Shown: positions 1-11,738 of the stretch, in pieces
Layout of the letters: each line of letters starts with the position of its first letter
Position numbering within the stretch: position 1 is the first letter of the stretch
Source of the DNA: Rubripirellula reticaptiva
GTDB taxonomy: Bacteria > Planctomycetota > Planctomycetia > Pirellulales > Pirellulaceae
DNA: 64,000 nt
Direction: 5' to 3'
NCBI RefSeq assembly: GCF_007860175.1
Contig: NZ_SJPX01000006.1
Coordinates: 374,074 to 438,073, forward strand
Translations under genes and position numbers: made by a program
Notes under the pieces: model-generated
Database searches by the model: none
What the model saw: the letters and a program-made list of their open reading frames with translations, nothing else
What the model was told of the DNA's origin: nothing

Positions 1-342
1 GGCTGGTTAGTTTCCTAGTCGTCCGCAAGGGAGATTGGCGACGTGAAGCGTCGCTGCGACAGCAATTGCCAATGGTTGCCCATTCGGCACTGCTTCGCTC
101 ACTTGCGTGTGAGGTTTTTCCGTTAACGTTTCGCCAATCGTTTCTGTGATGTTGCTTTGCCAAGTTCTGTTGACTTGTCTCGCTGTAAATCCAGCACGTC
201 GATTGCGCGGTGGTAGGGTTCAAATGTCAGTTCTTTTCGGTGCATCGGATGCGTCGTCACCGGGGCTGACTCAAGAAAATCCCACCTGCGAATTCCGTCC
301 CACGTCAACTCAGTTGATTCACCCTTTTAAGTGGTTCATCTG
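1..342. other. No gene recognised at the left edge
   Basis: Only short overlapping reading frames are present on both strands and none resembles a known protein. The stretch presumably holds the upstream region of the debranching enzyme gene that follows. No tRNA, hairpin or repeat was seen. Confidence 0.4.
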
Positions 343-2472
343 ATGGCAAAAAAACGTCGGACGGTTCGAAAATCCGGAGAAGCCCGCAACATGCTAATGC
401 GCCAACCGTGCCCTTCCTTACAGTTTGCATACTCGCCACCTTTTGGTGCGACGATCCAGGACACCGGCGTTCAGTTTTCGGTGTTCAGTCGCTCGGCCAC
501 GGCCATGCGATTGTTGCTCTACAACAACGTCAATGATCGCGAGCCAGCCGAAGTCATCGATTTTGATCGCAACACCGATCGCTGGGGTGATGTCTGGAGC
601 CTGCATGTGCCCAACCTTGCCGAAGGCCAACTGTACCATTTTCAAGCCAGCGGCCCTTGGGCACCCGAAATTGGACATCGCTTCGATTCAACCGCTCGCC
701 TGATCGACCCTTACGCTCAAGCACTTGCTGGTGAATACCAAAAGTGCGCCGACGGTGTCGTTCGCCCGCCGAAGTGTGTCGTCGTCGACGGCGCATTCGA
801 CTGGGAAGGGGATCGGCATCTTCGCCGCGATGTCAGCGAGTCGGTAATTTATGAAATGCACGTCAAGGGATTCACCAAGAGCAAGACGGCCAAGGTGAAG
901 TGCCCTGGAACGTATCTCGGTGTGATCGAAAAAATCCCGTACTTGAAAGACCTCGGCGTAACGGCTGTCGAACTGATGCCGGTCAACGAGTTCCCGATCA
1001 AGGACAGTCACGGCAACAAAATGGATCGCGCCAATTACTGGGGCTACGATCCGATGGCGTTCTTCTCGCCACACCGAGGGTACGCACACGACAAGACGCC
1101 TGGTGCGCAAGTTCGCGAGTTCAAAGAGATGGTCAAAGCCCTGCACAAGGCGGGGATCGAAGTCATCTTGGATGTGGTTTTCAACCACACCTGCGAAGGC
1201 AACGAGAAAGGCCCAACGCTATCGTTCAAGGGACTTGAAAACCAAGTCTATTACATCCTTTCCGAAGGCCAACACTACTGCAACTACAGCGGTTGCGGCA
1301 ACACGCTTAACGGCAACCATCCGGTCGTTCGTGAGATGATTTTCCATTGCCTACGCCACTGGGTCCACAACTATCACATCGACGGTTTCCGTTTCGACTT
1401 GGCAAGCATTCTGTCTCGTGACACCAAGGGGAACCTGATCCCAAATCCGCCGATGGTTGACTTGATCGCCGAAGATCCGTTGTTGGCCGATACCAAGATC
1501 ATTGCCGAAGCATGGGACGCCGCAGGTGCCTACCAAGTCGGCTCGTTCGGTGGTGCACGATGGGCCGAATGGAACGGACGGTATCGTGACGACGCACGTG
1601 GTTTTTGGCGTGGCGACGGTGGCACTCTTGGTGCATTGGCGACACGTTTGGCCGGCAGCAGTGATTTGTACGAACATGACAATCGTCCGCCGCACTGCAG
1701 CATCAACCTGATCACGACTCACGACGGTTTCACCATGAATGACCTTGTCTCGTACAAGGAAAAGCACAACATGGCGAACGGCGAAGACAACCGTGACGGC
1801 GACAACCACAACATCAGCGACAACTACGGTGTCGAAGGTCCGACACGCAAGAAAGCGATCACGGTCACTCGCGACCGACAAATTCGCAACATGCTTGGCA
1901 CTCTGTTGCTAAGCCAAGGCGTGCCGATGCTGGTCAGTGGCGACGAAATTCGTCGCACACAAAAGGGCAATAACAACGCGTATTGCCAAGACAACGACAT
2001 CAGCTGGTTTGACTGGAAGTTGGTCGACAAGAATAAAGATTTGTTCCGGTTCGTCAAATCGCTGATCGCGTTCCGATTGAAGCAACCGACCGTTCGTCGC
2101 AAGACTTACTTGACCGGACAGCCGGTTGACGGACGCTTGATCCCAGACGTGTCGTGGTTCTCGCCAGCCGGCGTTGGTCTCGAATGGAACCAGCAAGAAC
2201 TTGCGATGATGGCTTACATTGCGGCCCCCAGTCGCGTGGATGACCCCGAAGGCTTGGGACGCGACCTCGTGATGATGTTCAACAGCACCGGACAGGACCG
2301 AACATTCAACATGCCGGAAATCGGCCGTGGAATGAAGTGGAATCTGTTCGTTGACACGGCTGCCGAGTCGCCCGCGGATATCTATCCGGATGCCGACGGC
2401 CCGATGCCATCGATTGGGCACGCGATCGAAATGCCATGCCACTCACTCAAAGTGATGGTCAGTGCTGAATAG
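343..2472 (+). CDS. glgX: Glycogen debranching enzyme (GlgX/isoamylase type, GH13)
   Basis: Predicted cytoplasmic alpha-1,6-glucosidase that removes branches from glycogen or limit dextrin. An N-terminal CBM48-like beta-sandwich (about residues 25-125, including GVQFSVFSRSA) is followed by a GH13 barrel. Seen directly are region I DVVFNHT near residue 276, region II GFRFDLAS near 347 with the nucleophile Asp, region III IIAEAWD near 386 with the acid/base Glu, and region IV TTHDGF near 458. The 709 residues match the GlgX/TreX family. The ATG at 343 is preferred over an in-frame GTG at 331, which lies directly behind a stop codon. No other glycogen gene is in the window, so the pathway assignment rests on the family alone. 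Confidence 0.93.
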   Translation: MAKKRRTVRKSGEARNMLMRQPCPSLQFAYSPPFGATIQDTGVQFSVFSRSATAMRLLLYNNVNDREPAEVIDFDRNTDRWGDVWSLHVPNLAEGQLYHFQASGPWAPEIGHRFDSTARLIDPYAQALAGEYQKCADGVVRPPKCVVVDGAFDWEGDRHLRRDVSESVIYEMHVKGFTKSKTAKVKCPGTYLGVIEKIPYLKDLGVTAVELMPVNEFPIKDSHGNKMDRANYWGYDPMAFFSPHRGYAHDKTPGAQVREFKEMVKALHKAGIEVILDVVFNHTCEGNEKGPTLSFKGLENQVYYILSEGQHYCNYSGCGNTLNGNHPVVREMIFHCLRHWVHNYHIDGFRFDLASILSRDTKGNLIPNPPMVDLIAEDPLLADTKIIAEAWDAAGAYQVGSFGGARWAEWNGRYRDDARGFWRGDGGTLGALATRLAGSSDLYEHDNRPPHCSINLITTHDGFTMNDLVSYKEKHNMANGEDNRDGDNHNISDNYGVEGPTRKKAITVTRDRQIRNMLGTLLLSQGVPMLVSGDEIRRTQKGNNNAYCQDNDISWFDWKLVDKNKDLFRFVKSLIAFRLKQPTVRRKTYLTGQPVDGRLIPDVSWFSPAGVGLEWNQQELAMMAYIAAPSRVDDPEGLGRDLVMMFNSTGQDRTFNMPEIGRGMKWNLFVDTAAESPADIYPDADGPMPSIGHAIEMPCHSLKVMVSAE

Positions 2473-2828
2473 ACTCGAAGGCTAGACTCGAGACATAGAA
2501 TCGCTCAGTCGCGATCGCGGCCAACCGTCGGATATCCCATTTGGTAACCCACGATTTGGCCGCATTTCACTTCACAGGTAGACGGTTTGGATCAAATCAA
2601 GGGACGGCTTTGACGCAAAACCTGCGTCTTTGCCGTGCTTTGCAGGACTTCGAGCCGTCTTTGTATTTGTCTGTTGCCAAACAGACGAAACCTGTAACCT
2701 GACGACTCCACTTCCCCCGCCCTTGTCAGTTTCGGGGTCAGTGGCGAACATTAAGGCACGGCAGATCGCCTGCGATCAGAGCTGCTCCGCGAAATGCAAC
2801 ATTTTTTCTCTTATTCGACAGACACCGA
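2473..2828. other. Intergenic region upstream of the clpP pair
   Basis: These 356 bases between the debranching gene and the first clpP have no convincing reading frame; a 73-codon frame at 2630-2851 looks random. It should hold the clpP promoter, but I could not pick out a clear -35/-10 pair or heat-shock element. Confidence 0.35.
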
Positions 2829-3467
2829 ATGAATTTCCCAACGGCTCATGACCCCCGAGCACCCCAGCTCGCCGCCAGTTCTTATCAGGGTTACCAACGG
2901 CAGCGTCAACTGACGCTTGGTGACTTGCTCATGGAGAACCGGATCGTGTTTCTCCAAGGTGAGATCCATACCGGCAATGCCAACGAAATTGTGATGAAGC
3001 TTCTGTACTTGCAGAGTGAAAATCGCCGCAAAGACGTTCACTTCTACATCAACAGCCCCGGCGGATCGGTCACCGCGACGCTCGCGATCTATGACACCAT
3101 GCAAATGATGTCATGCAACATCGCGACGTACTGTGTGGGCGAAGCCTGCAGTGGTGCGGCTGTGTTGTTGGTTGGCGGTACCAAAGGCAAACGCTTTTGC
3201 TTGCCTAACAGCCGAGTGATGATGCACCAGCCGATGGGTGGTGTTGGTGGCCAGGTCAGCGACATTGAAATCCAAGCCGCTGAAATGTTTCGCTATCGTG
3301 ATGTGCTGAATGAAATCATCAGCAAGCACAGTGGAAAGTCCGTCGATCAAATCGCCAAAGACACCGATCGCGACTTTTTCTTGAGCGCTCAGGAATCCAA
3401 AGACTACGGCCTCGTCGATGACATTCTGGTCAAGCCACCAGGTTCAGACGAAGAAGAAGACAAGTAG
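2829..3467 (+). CDS. clpP: ATP-dependent Clp protease proteolytic subunit, first copy
   Basis: S14 serine peptidase expected to form the tetradecameric degradation chamber with ClpX/ClpA. The active-site Ser lies in [11 protein letters not shown], the His in MMHQPMGG and the Asp in the DTDRDFF segment, so the triad is complete. The usual SMG around the nucleophile is SGA here, unlike the neighbouring copy, which suggests a specialised paralogue. Its N-terminal extension of about 25 residues and an acidic tail (DEEEDK) are also absent from the second copy. It lies 98 bases upstream of the second clpP on the same strand, so the two are probably co-transcribed and may form a mixed-ring complex. 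The ATG start is at 2829. Confidence 0.92.
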   Translation: MNFPTAHDPRAPQLAASSYQGYQRQRQLTLGDLLMENRIVFLQGEIHTGNANEIVMKLLYLQSENRRKDVHFYINSPGGSVTATLAIYDTMQMMSCNIATYCVGEACSGAAVLLVGGTKGKRFCLPNSRVMMHQPMGGVGGQVSDIEIQAAEMFRYRDVLNEIISKHSGKSVDQIAKDTDRDFFLSAQESKDYGLVDDILVKPPGSDEEEDK

Positions 3468-3565
3468 CAAATGACGCGTCCGCAAGCTCCTTCGGATCGG
3501 CGGGCACTTCAGCGATTTCATTCACCGTACAAACAGTCACCGTACACATAAATCAAAGCAATAGT

Positions 3566-4156
3566 ATGCCAGTCATTCCCTACGTCGTCGAAAAGAGTGG
3601 TCGAGAAGAGCGTGTCTACGACATTTACAGCAGGTTGCTGAAAGACCGCATCATTTTCATGGGTCAACAAGTCAACGACGAGATTTCGAACGCTCTCGTC
3701 GCGCAAATGTTGTTCTTGCAGTCGGACGACCCTAAGGCCGACATTCACTTGTACATCAACAGTCCCGGTGGATCGATTACCGCCGGCATGGCGATCTACG
3801 ACACGATGCAATTCGTTTCGTGCGACGTCGCAACGTACTGCATCGGCCAAGCTGCTTCGATGGGTGCGGTGCTATTGACCGCTGGTGCCAAAGGCAAGCG
3901 ATTCGCATTGCCGAACGCACGTATCATGATCCACCAACCGCTTGCCGGCATGCAGGGAACCGCACGTGAAGTCGAAATTCACGTCGGCGAGCTCCGCCGC
4001 ATCAAGCAACGAATGAACGAAATCATGATCGATCACACGGGCCATTCGCTCGAAAAAATCGAGGCGGATACCGATCGTGACCGCTTCATGTCAGCCGTTG
4101 AAGCATGCGAGTACGGTTTGATCGACAAGGTCGTGTCAAAGAGCGACGAGAAGTAG
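3566..4156 (+). CDS. clpP: ATP-dependent Clp protease proteolytic subunit, second copy
   Basis: Canonical 196-residue ClpP. The nucleophile motif is [11 protein letters not shown], the His motif MIHQPLAG and the catalytic Asp sits in EADTDRDRF. Length and motifs match housekeeping ClpP closely. It follows the divergent first copy and probably shares its transcript. No clpX or tig lies beside it in this window, unlike many bacteria. Two unlike ClpP subunits can assemble as hetero-rings in some bacteria (mycobacteria, Listeria); whether that happens here is inference. Confidence 0.94.
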   Translation: MPVIPYVVEKSGREERVYDIYSRLLKDRIIFMGQQVNDEISNALVAQMLFLQSDDPKADIHLYINSPGGSITAGMAIYDTMQFVSCDVATYCIGQAASMGAVLLTAGAKGKRFALPNARIMIHQPLAGMQGTAREVEIHVGELRRIKQRMNEIMIDHTGHSLEKIEADTDRDRFMSAVEACEYGLIDKVVSKSDEK

Positions 4157-4177
4157 TTGAAAATAGTTAACAGGCGA

Positions 4178-4240
4178 CAGGTTTCAGGCAACAGCGTTAA
4201 GCAATTGCCCTGTCACCTGTCACCCTGTTTGCTGAAACCT
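4178..4240. repeat. Imperfect inverted repeat downstream of clpP
   Basis: The arm at 4180-4194 (GGTTTCAGGCAACAG) pairs with CTGTTTGCTGAAACC at 4225-4239, leaving a loop of about 30 bases that itself contains two copies of the word CCTGTCACC or close variants. It may act as a transcription terminator or be a REP-like dispersed element. There is no T-tract directly after it. Confidence 0.45.
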
Positions 4241-4384
4241 TCTCCCGCCCCCTTCGTCTAGCTGGCTCAGGACGCCGTGCCTTTCCGCTCGGAAACGCTC
4301 GTTCAAATCGGGCAGGGGGTATTTCGCACTCGTTCGCGTGACGAGCGGGCAATTTGCCCACGGTGTCGTACCGTTTTGACGAAT

Positions 4385-5083
4385 CTAGGTAACTAGTACC
4401 GCAGCCACGACAACTGCTGCGGTTTCGATTCGGTAAATCCGCGATCCCAGATCAACGCCGAGAAAACCGTGTCGGGTGGCGATCTCAATTTCCTCGTCGG
4501 TCCATCCGCCCTCGGGACCAATCGCAGTGGTTAGAACCGGCGCGTTTCGAAACGAATCCAGCGAAGCGGTAGATTGCGTCGGATGAGCAATCAGCCGTGG
4601 ACCTTCGATCGTTGATTCGAAATAATCGATTGCGGAAACCGTATCATGGATTTCCATCAACTGGTTTCGCCCACTCTGTTTGCACGCTTCGACTGAAGCT
4701 CGGCGAAGTTTTTCTAAGAACGTATCCTTCGGCGGTCGCTGGGAACGTTTCCCTAAGATTGGCGTCAACGAGGCGACGCCCAATTCAGTCAATCGCTCGA
4801 CCAACTCCTTTGCACGATCCGGTTTCGGCAGCGCGATCGCCATATGAACTTTACAGGCTGGTTCGCGATTGATCGCCGACGCTACTTCGGCCTGACATTG
4901 GCATTTGTTGCGTCCGAGCGAGATCACCGTCGCCTCGGCTTCGTACCCGCATCCGTCGAATAGCGTCATCGGATCATCGACACGAATTCGCATTACGCGG
5001 ATGGCATGCTGAGCCTCTTCCGACGGCAACGGAACGAGTCCACCATTTCGTGGCAAATCAGGAACAAAATATCGTCGCGTCAT
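4385..5083 (-). CDS. rsmE: 16S rRNA (uracil-1498-N3)-methyltransferase RsmE
   Basis: SPOUT-family RNA methyltransferase that methylates N3 of U1498 in 16S rRNA using S-adenosylmethionine. The N-terminal PUA-like part has the typical HAIRVMRIR start. The C-terminal trefoil knot carries AIGPEGGWTDEEIE and LGSRIYRIETA, the RsmE signature, where the family more often has RILRTETA. The 232 residues are near the family norm. It starts with ATG and is transcribed opposite to the clpP genes; 146 bases separate its start from the divergent ATPase gene. Confidence 0.92.
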   Translation of the reverse strand: MTRRYFVPDLPRNGGLVPLPSEEAQHAIRVMRIRVDDPMTLFDGCGYEAEATVISLGRNKCQCQAEVASAINREPACKVHMAIALPKPDRAKELVERLTELGVASLTPILGKRSQRPPKDTFLEKLRRASVEACKQSGRNQLMEIHDTVSAIDYFESTIEGPRLIAHPTQSTASLDSFRNAPVLTTAIGPEGGWTDEEIEIATRHGFLGVDLGSRIYRIETAAVVVAAVLVT

Positions 5084-5229
5084 CGGTGGCGTTTATCGCA
5101 TGTGGTTAAAGAAGGTGGTTCGGTCACGCCGATCATAACGAAGTTGTCGTGGTAACGGTTCTAATCCGCCGAAACTGACCGACAGGGCGAAGTGATTGTG
5201 TTGAACGACTCTATCAGCGGGATGATCCG

Positions 5230-6096
5230 ATGGACTACCTCACCTATTGGGGCCTGACCCGACGACCGTTCGCCCAGGACGATCAAGACTTCTTCTTCGC
5301 CGGCAGTGCCCAACGTGAAGTCATGGCCGGACTCGGATACTTTGTCGCGGGCACCTGGAACTCAGCCTTCCTGGTAGCGCCGCAGCGATCCGGTGCGACG
5401 TGGCTGCTGCGTCAGTTGAAACAGACCAGCGGATTTGGCGACTGTGCCGCCGAAGTTATTCTTACGTCGGGCGTTGCAAACGCCACTGATGGTGCCCAAG
5501 CCGCCCAAACGCTCGCCGAGGCGATGGGCACGACATTGACTGAGAATCTGTGGACTGGCGAAGATCGTGAAACTGACCCGGTTAACCGAATCAGCCGATC
5601 AATCCAAGCATCGTCACAAAAAGGTATTCGCACGGTTTGGTTGATCGATGACTGTGCTGCGTCAACGGCGACGTTAGCGCGAGATCTAGTGATGGCCGAT
5701 GGCGACCTGTCTGTGGTGATGGGGACGACACCAGAGAACCTTAGCCGAATGACATCTGCGTTCGGCCGCTGTTGCATGCAGATTGAACTCGACGCATTGG
5801 ACGTTGCCGAAACGTTCCGCTACATCGCGTCAGGACTCCGGCACGCAGAGTTTCGAATCAATCCAAATGTGTCGACGTCGAAACCCGATGAGCCAGTTTT
5901 TACCGATACCGCGATTGTTCGCATGCATGAAATTTCGCATGGCAGGTTAGCCGCGCTGGCCGCAGTCGCCGAAGCTTCTTTGCAACTCGGCGCGGCTTAT
6001 CAGGTCAGCACCATCACGCCAAGCGTCGTCGAAACCATTATCGCAACTTCAGCGCATGCCGATTACGCGCCGGCCGCGTCTGCGAAGGCAGCCTAG
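5230..6096 (+). CDS. ExeA/GspA-like AAA ATPase with degenerate Walker A
   Basis: The N-terminus (DYLTYWGLTRRPF) is typical of the ExeA/MshM-type ATPases that work with secretion or pilus systems, and the protein has the usual size for the AAA core alone (288 residues). A Walker B motif is clear (TVWLIDDCA near residue 138). The Walker A position reads APQRSGATW, where the family has GxxGxGKT: the catalytic lysine and the first glycine are gone. It probably does not hydrolyse ATP normally and may be a regulatory or structural relative. No secretion genes are adjacent. The next gene is convergent and 12 bases away. Confidence 0.65.
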   Translation: MDYLTYWGLTRRPFAQDDQDFFFAGSAQREVMAGLGYFVAGTWNSAFLVAPQRSGATWLLRQLKQTSGFGDCAAEVILTSGVANATDGAQAAQTLAEAMGTTLTENLWTGEDRETDPVNRISRSIQASSQKGIRTVWLIDDCAASTATLARDLVMADGDLSVVMGTTPENLSRMTSAFGRCCMQIELDALDVAETFRYIASGLRHAEFRINPNVSTSKPDEPVFTDTAIVRMHEISHGRLAALAAVAEASLQLGAAYQVSTITPSVVETIIATSAHADYAPAASAKAA

Positions 6097-6108
6097 CACG
6101 CTCGCCAG

Positions 6109-6393
6109 TTAGGACTCTTCAGCGTCCGACGTATTTGGGCGGACTTCGATCTTTGTCGTCAGATCGGTTGTGCCCGCGGTGGTTCGTGCGATTGCAAAGG
6201 CGATCGAACGCTCTTCCCAGGAATTCACGTGGCCCGTCAAGCATGGGCCTTTCTCGTCCATGCTGCAGTGCACGTCCATCAAATCATTACGACGAAGCGC
6301 AGCAACGATTTTTTCGCACAGGCTGATATCGGGATCGGAGATTGAATCGCCGCCGTTGGTGGGCTGTGTTTCGCGGTCGATTGGTTCACTCAT
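6109..6393 (-). CDS. BON-domain protein
   Basis: A 94-residue protein whose residues 25-85 read as a BON fold: a helix with EKIVAALRRND, a strand with the LTGHV turn, then ERSIAFAIARTTAGTTDLTTKIEV. BON domains bind membranes or phospholipids in OsmY-type proteins. There is no signal peptide, so the protein may be cytoplasmic or attached to a partner. It is convergent with the ATPase gene. The function is unknown and the domain call is by eye. Confidence 0.6.
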   Translation of the reverse strand: MSEPIDRETQPTNGGDSISDPDISLCEKIVAALRRNDLMDVHCSMDEKGPCLTGHVNSWEERSIAFAIARTTAGTTDLTTKIEVRPNTSDAEES

Positions 6394-6753
6394 TTATTTG
6401 TACCATTGGTGTTGTGCAGGGATTTCTAGCGTTTGATCGACCTCTCAGTTGCCACAAAGTGAGGTCAATTTGATTCCAGCACAATCCTGCGACGGACCAC
6501 CTCACTTTAGCGGACGGAACGTAAACCCCCTAATCTTTTTCAAGCGTTGAACTGTACGCCTGTATTTTGAAAGACGCCAACAGTCGTGATGTCGGTCCGC
6601 AGTCGACAAAGTGAACCTCCGACTCGGATTGGTCCACCTTACCAGCCCCCGCCGATTCCTTAGAATCTGCTTCCAGCGATGGGCCACCGCGCCTGTCATC
6701 CGATGGACTGTCCCCTTTGGGCTTCGCTCTAAATTTTTTTTGGCCTCGACCTT
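6394..6753. other. Intergenic leader region of leuS
   Basis: About 360 bases between the divergent BON gene and leuS. No convincing gene was seen. A T-run at 6733-6740 just before the leuS start could be part of a leader structure, but I found no strong stem before it and no T-box specifier or antiterminator consensus. Confidence 0.35.
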
Positions 6754-9537
<2,784 letters not shown>

Positions 9538-9605
9538 ACTGCCGCAAATTAGCCTGCCCAATTAGCGTCGCAGGTGTACTTTCGAAAACCCTAACAGAGC
9601 ATCAA

Positions 9606-10649
9606 ATGAGCATTGGTATCGGTATTGTTGGTGTTGGCATGATTGCCAACTTTCACGCTCGTGCGATCGCGGACGCCAAAGGCGCCCATTTGGTTGGTGC
9701 GACCAGTCGCCGGCCTGAACCAACCGCAGCGTTTGCGGCGAAGCACGACTGCAAGCCGTTTGATTCTTTGGAAGCGATGCTAGCCGATCCCGAAGTCCAG
9801 GCTGTGTCAATCTGTGCCCCAAGCGGTGCTCACTTGGACCCGGCGGTCGCCGCGGCTAAGGCGGGAAAGCATGTGATCGTTGAAAAGCCACTGGAAGTCA
9901 CGACAGAACGATGCGACCAAATCATCAAAGCTTGTGATGATGCCGGCGTGCGTCTGGCAGTCACCTTTCAAAGTCGATTCCACGAGTCTAGCCGTTTGAT
10001 GAAAAAGGCCGTCGACTCGGGCCGTTTTGGCAAGATCACAATGGGTGATGCCTACGTGAAATGGTTTCGCAGCCAGGAATACTACGACAGCGGTGCGTGG
10101 CGAGGCACGTGGGCTCTCGACGGTGGCGGAGCATTGATGAACCAAGCGATCCACTCGGTCGACCTATTGCTGTGGTTGATGGGACCAGTCGCCGAAGTCA
10201 GCGCGATGACAGCCACGATGACTCACGAGCGGATCGAAGTCGAAGACATCGCGGTTGCAACTTTGAAATTCGCAAACGGTGCTCTCGGCGTTATCGAGGC
10301 CACCACGACGGCGTACCCCGGTTCGCTAAAACGGATCGAAATCAGCGGCAGTCACGGAACGGCGATCCTGGAAGAAGAAGACATTAAACAGTGGCAGTTC
10401 GCCGATGAAACAGCGGACGACGAAGCACTGCGACAACGAATGGCTGGCAAGACAGAAACTGGTGGTGGTGCGGCCGACCCGTCCGCGATCGGACATCACG
10501 GACACACGATGCTGTTCGAAGAAGTGATTGCAGCGATCAACGAAAATCGCCCATCCGTGCTCGACGGTCACGAAGGCCGCCGCAGCGTCGAGTTGATTCG
10601 AGCAATTTACGAGAGTGCCCGAACCGGGCAGACCGTTAATCTCGCTTAG
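9606..10649 (+). CDS. Gfo/Idh/MocA family NAD(P)-dependent oxidoreductase
   Basis: A 347-residue sugar or sugar-acid dehydrogenase. The N-terminal Rossmann fold has GIVGVGMIANFHARAI. EKPLEVTTERCD is the family EKP motif, with the lysine thought to act in catalysis. The C-terminal domain contains DGGGALMNQAIHSVDLLLW, in which the His is the other conserved active-site residue. The substrate cannot be read from sequence; relatives act on myo-inositol, UDP-sugars or glucose derivatives. It lies 68 bases after leuS and is convergent with the exporter gene, 30 bases away. Confidence 0.88.
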   Translation: MSIGIGIVGVGMIANFHARAIADAKGAHLVGATSRRPEPTAAFAAKHDCKPFDSLEAMLADPEVQAVSICAPSGAHLDPAVAAAKAGKHVIVEKPLEVTTERCDQIIKACDDAGVRLAVTFQSRFHESSRLMKKAVDSGRFGKITMGDAYVKWFRSQEYYDSGAWRGTWALDGGGALMNQAIHSVDLLLWLMGPVAEVSAMTATMTHERIEVEDIAVATLKFANGALGVIEATTTAYPGSLKRIEISGSHGTAILEEEDIKQWQFADETADDEALRQRMAGKTETGGGAADPSAIGHHGHTMLFEEVIAAINENRPSVLDGHEGRRSVELIRAIYESARTGQTVNLA

Positions 10650-10679
10650 CCGACTGCCTGCGTGCTTATCGCTGGCGTT

Positions 10680-11738
10680 CTACTTTTTCGCCACCAAGCT
10701 GACGCCGACGATCGCGATCGCCATTCCGGCGATGTGCTGGATTGACGTGGGTTCGCCCAGTACCGCGATCGCCAGTCCCATCGTCAGGACTGGCCCGATC
10801 GATCCGATCACGGTCGTGCGTGTCGCACCGATGCGAACGATCGCTTCATTGATCATGAAGCTTGGCAACACGGTGCACACAAACGCCAACAGCAAACCGT
10901 AGACATAAACGATCGGTTTTGCTTGGACCAGACTCTGGACTGGCTCGGTAATGACGAAGTGCACACCAATGAAAAATGTCGAACCAATCATCGCCATGCT
11001 GGTGAATTCGCGACTGCCGATTCGCTGCATCGTGGGTTTCGCGAACAAGATGTACAACGAATAGCTCAGCGCTGCCCCGATCACCAACGCGACACCCTGG
11101 CGAACGTCACTGCCATCGGTCAACGTCTTTTCTTGGCCGTACATCAACAGCACGCCAAGGTAGCAAAGCACGATCGATGCGATGATTCGCCGGTCAATCG
11201 TCTCACCTAGAAACATCCAAGCCAACAACGCGACCATCGCGGGGTACGTGAACAAGGTCAATCGTTCAAGCTGGGCCGAGATCAGTTCGAGACCGGAAAG
11301 GTCCAGGTACGACGCCAAATAGTAACCTAGGAAGCCAAGTCCCAAGGAGCGCACGACGTCGGATCGACTGATAGGTTGTTCATCGCTACGGCTACGCAGC
11401 TTCCAAAATACGAGGACGTAGAATGGAAGTGCCAATGACATTCGCAGCGTCAAAAGGAACGTGGCGCCGACGCCTTCGGCAAACGCAAGTTTGATAAAGA
11501 TCGACTTCAACGCAAATAGAAACGTTCCTAAGATCGCCAACGACATGCCCGACCGGAATTGCACGACTGAATCGCTCTCTTGTGCCGCTTCGCTGGTCGT
11601 TGAATCGGTCAATTGAGTCGAGTTTCGAAAGAGTGAATGGCGGATGGATTCGTCGTACACGACTGTGATGACTGATCGACGCTTGGCGTCGCCGAAAGGT
11701 TCACGCCGCGGAATCCACTCTATCGCTGACGCAGCCAA
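10680..11738 (-). CDS. EamA/DMT-family transporter
   Basis: A drug/metabolite transporter-type inner-membrane protein with about ten hydrophobic helices in two EamA repeats; the second repeat ends with the conserved LGEPTSIQHIAGMAIAIVGV pattern. The frame opens with TTG at 11738, overlapping the upstream gene by 19 bases. A GTG at 11564 or the ATG at 11546 (immediately before helix 1) are reasonable alternative starts, because the first 64 residues are polar and unlike the family. The substrate is unknown. It lies directly downstream of the GH99-like gene on the same strand. Confidence 0.82.
   Translation of the reverse strand: MAASAIEWIPRREPFGDAKRRSVITVVYDESIRHSLFRNSTQLTDSTTSEAAQESDSVVQFRSGMSLAILGTFLFALKSIFIKLAFAEGVGATFLLTLRMSLALPFYVLVFWKLRSRSDEQPISRSDVVRSLGLGFLGYYLASYLDLSGLELISAQLERLTLFTYPAMVALLAWMFLGETIDRRIIASIVLCYLGVLLMYGQEKTLTDGSDVRQGVALVIGAALSYSLYILFAKPTMQRIGSREFTSMAMIGSTFFIGVHFVITEPVQSLVQAKPIVYVYGLLLAFVCTVLPSFMINEAIVRIGATRTTVIGSIGPVLTMGLAIAVLGEPTSIQHIAGMAIAIVGVSLVAKK

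Noticed and set aside
1351-1881. Long reverse-strand frame in the debranching enzyme gene
   Set aside because: Overlaps conserved GH13 motifs on the other strand and has no recognisable protein features.
6394-6753. T-box leader before leuS
   Set aside because: No specifier loop or conserved antiterminator bulge sequence could be found.
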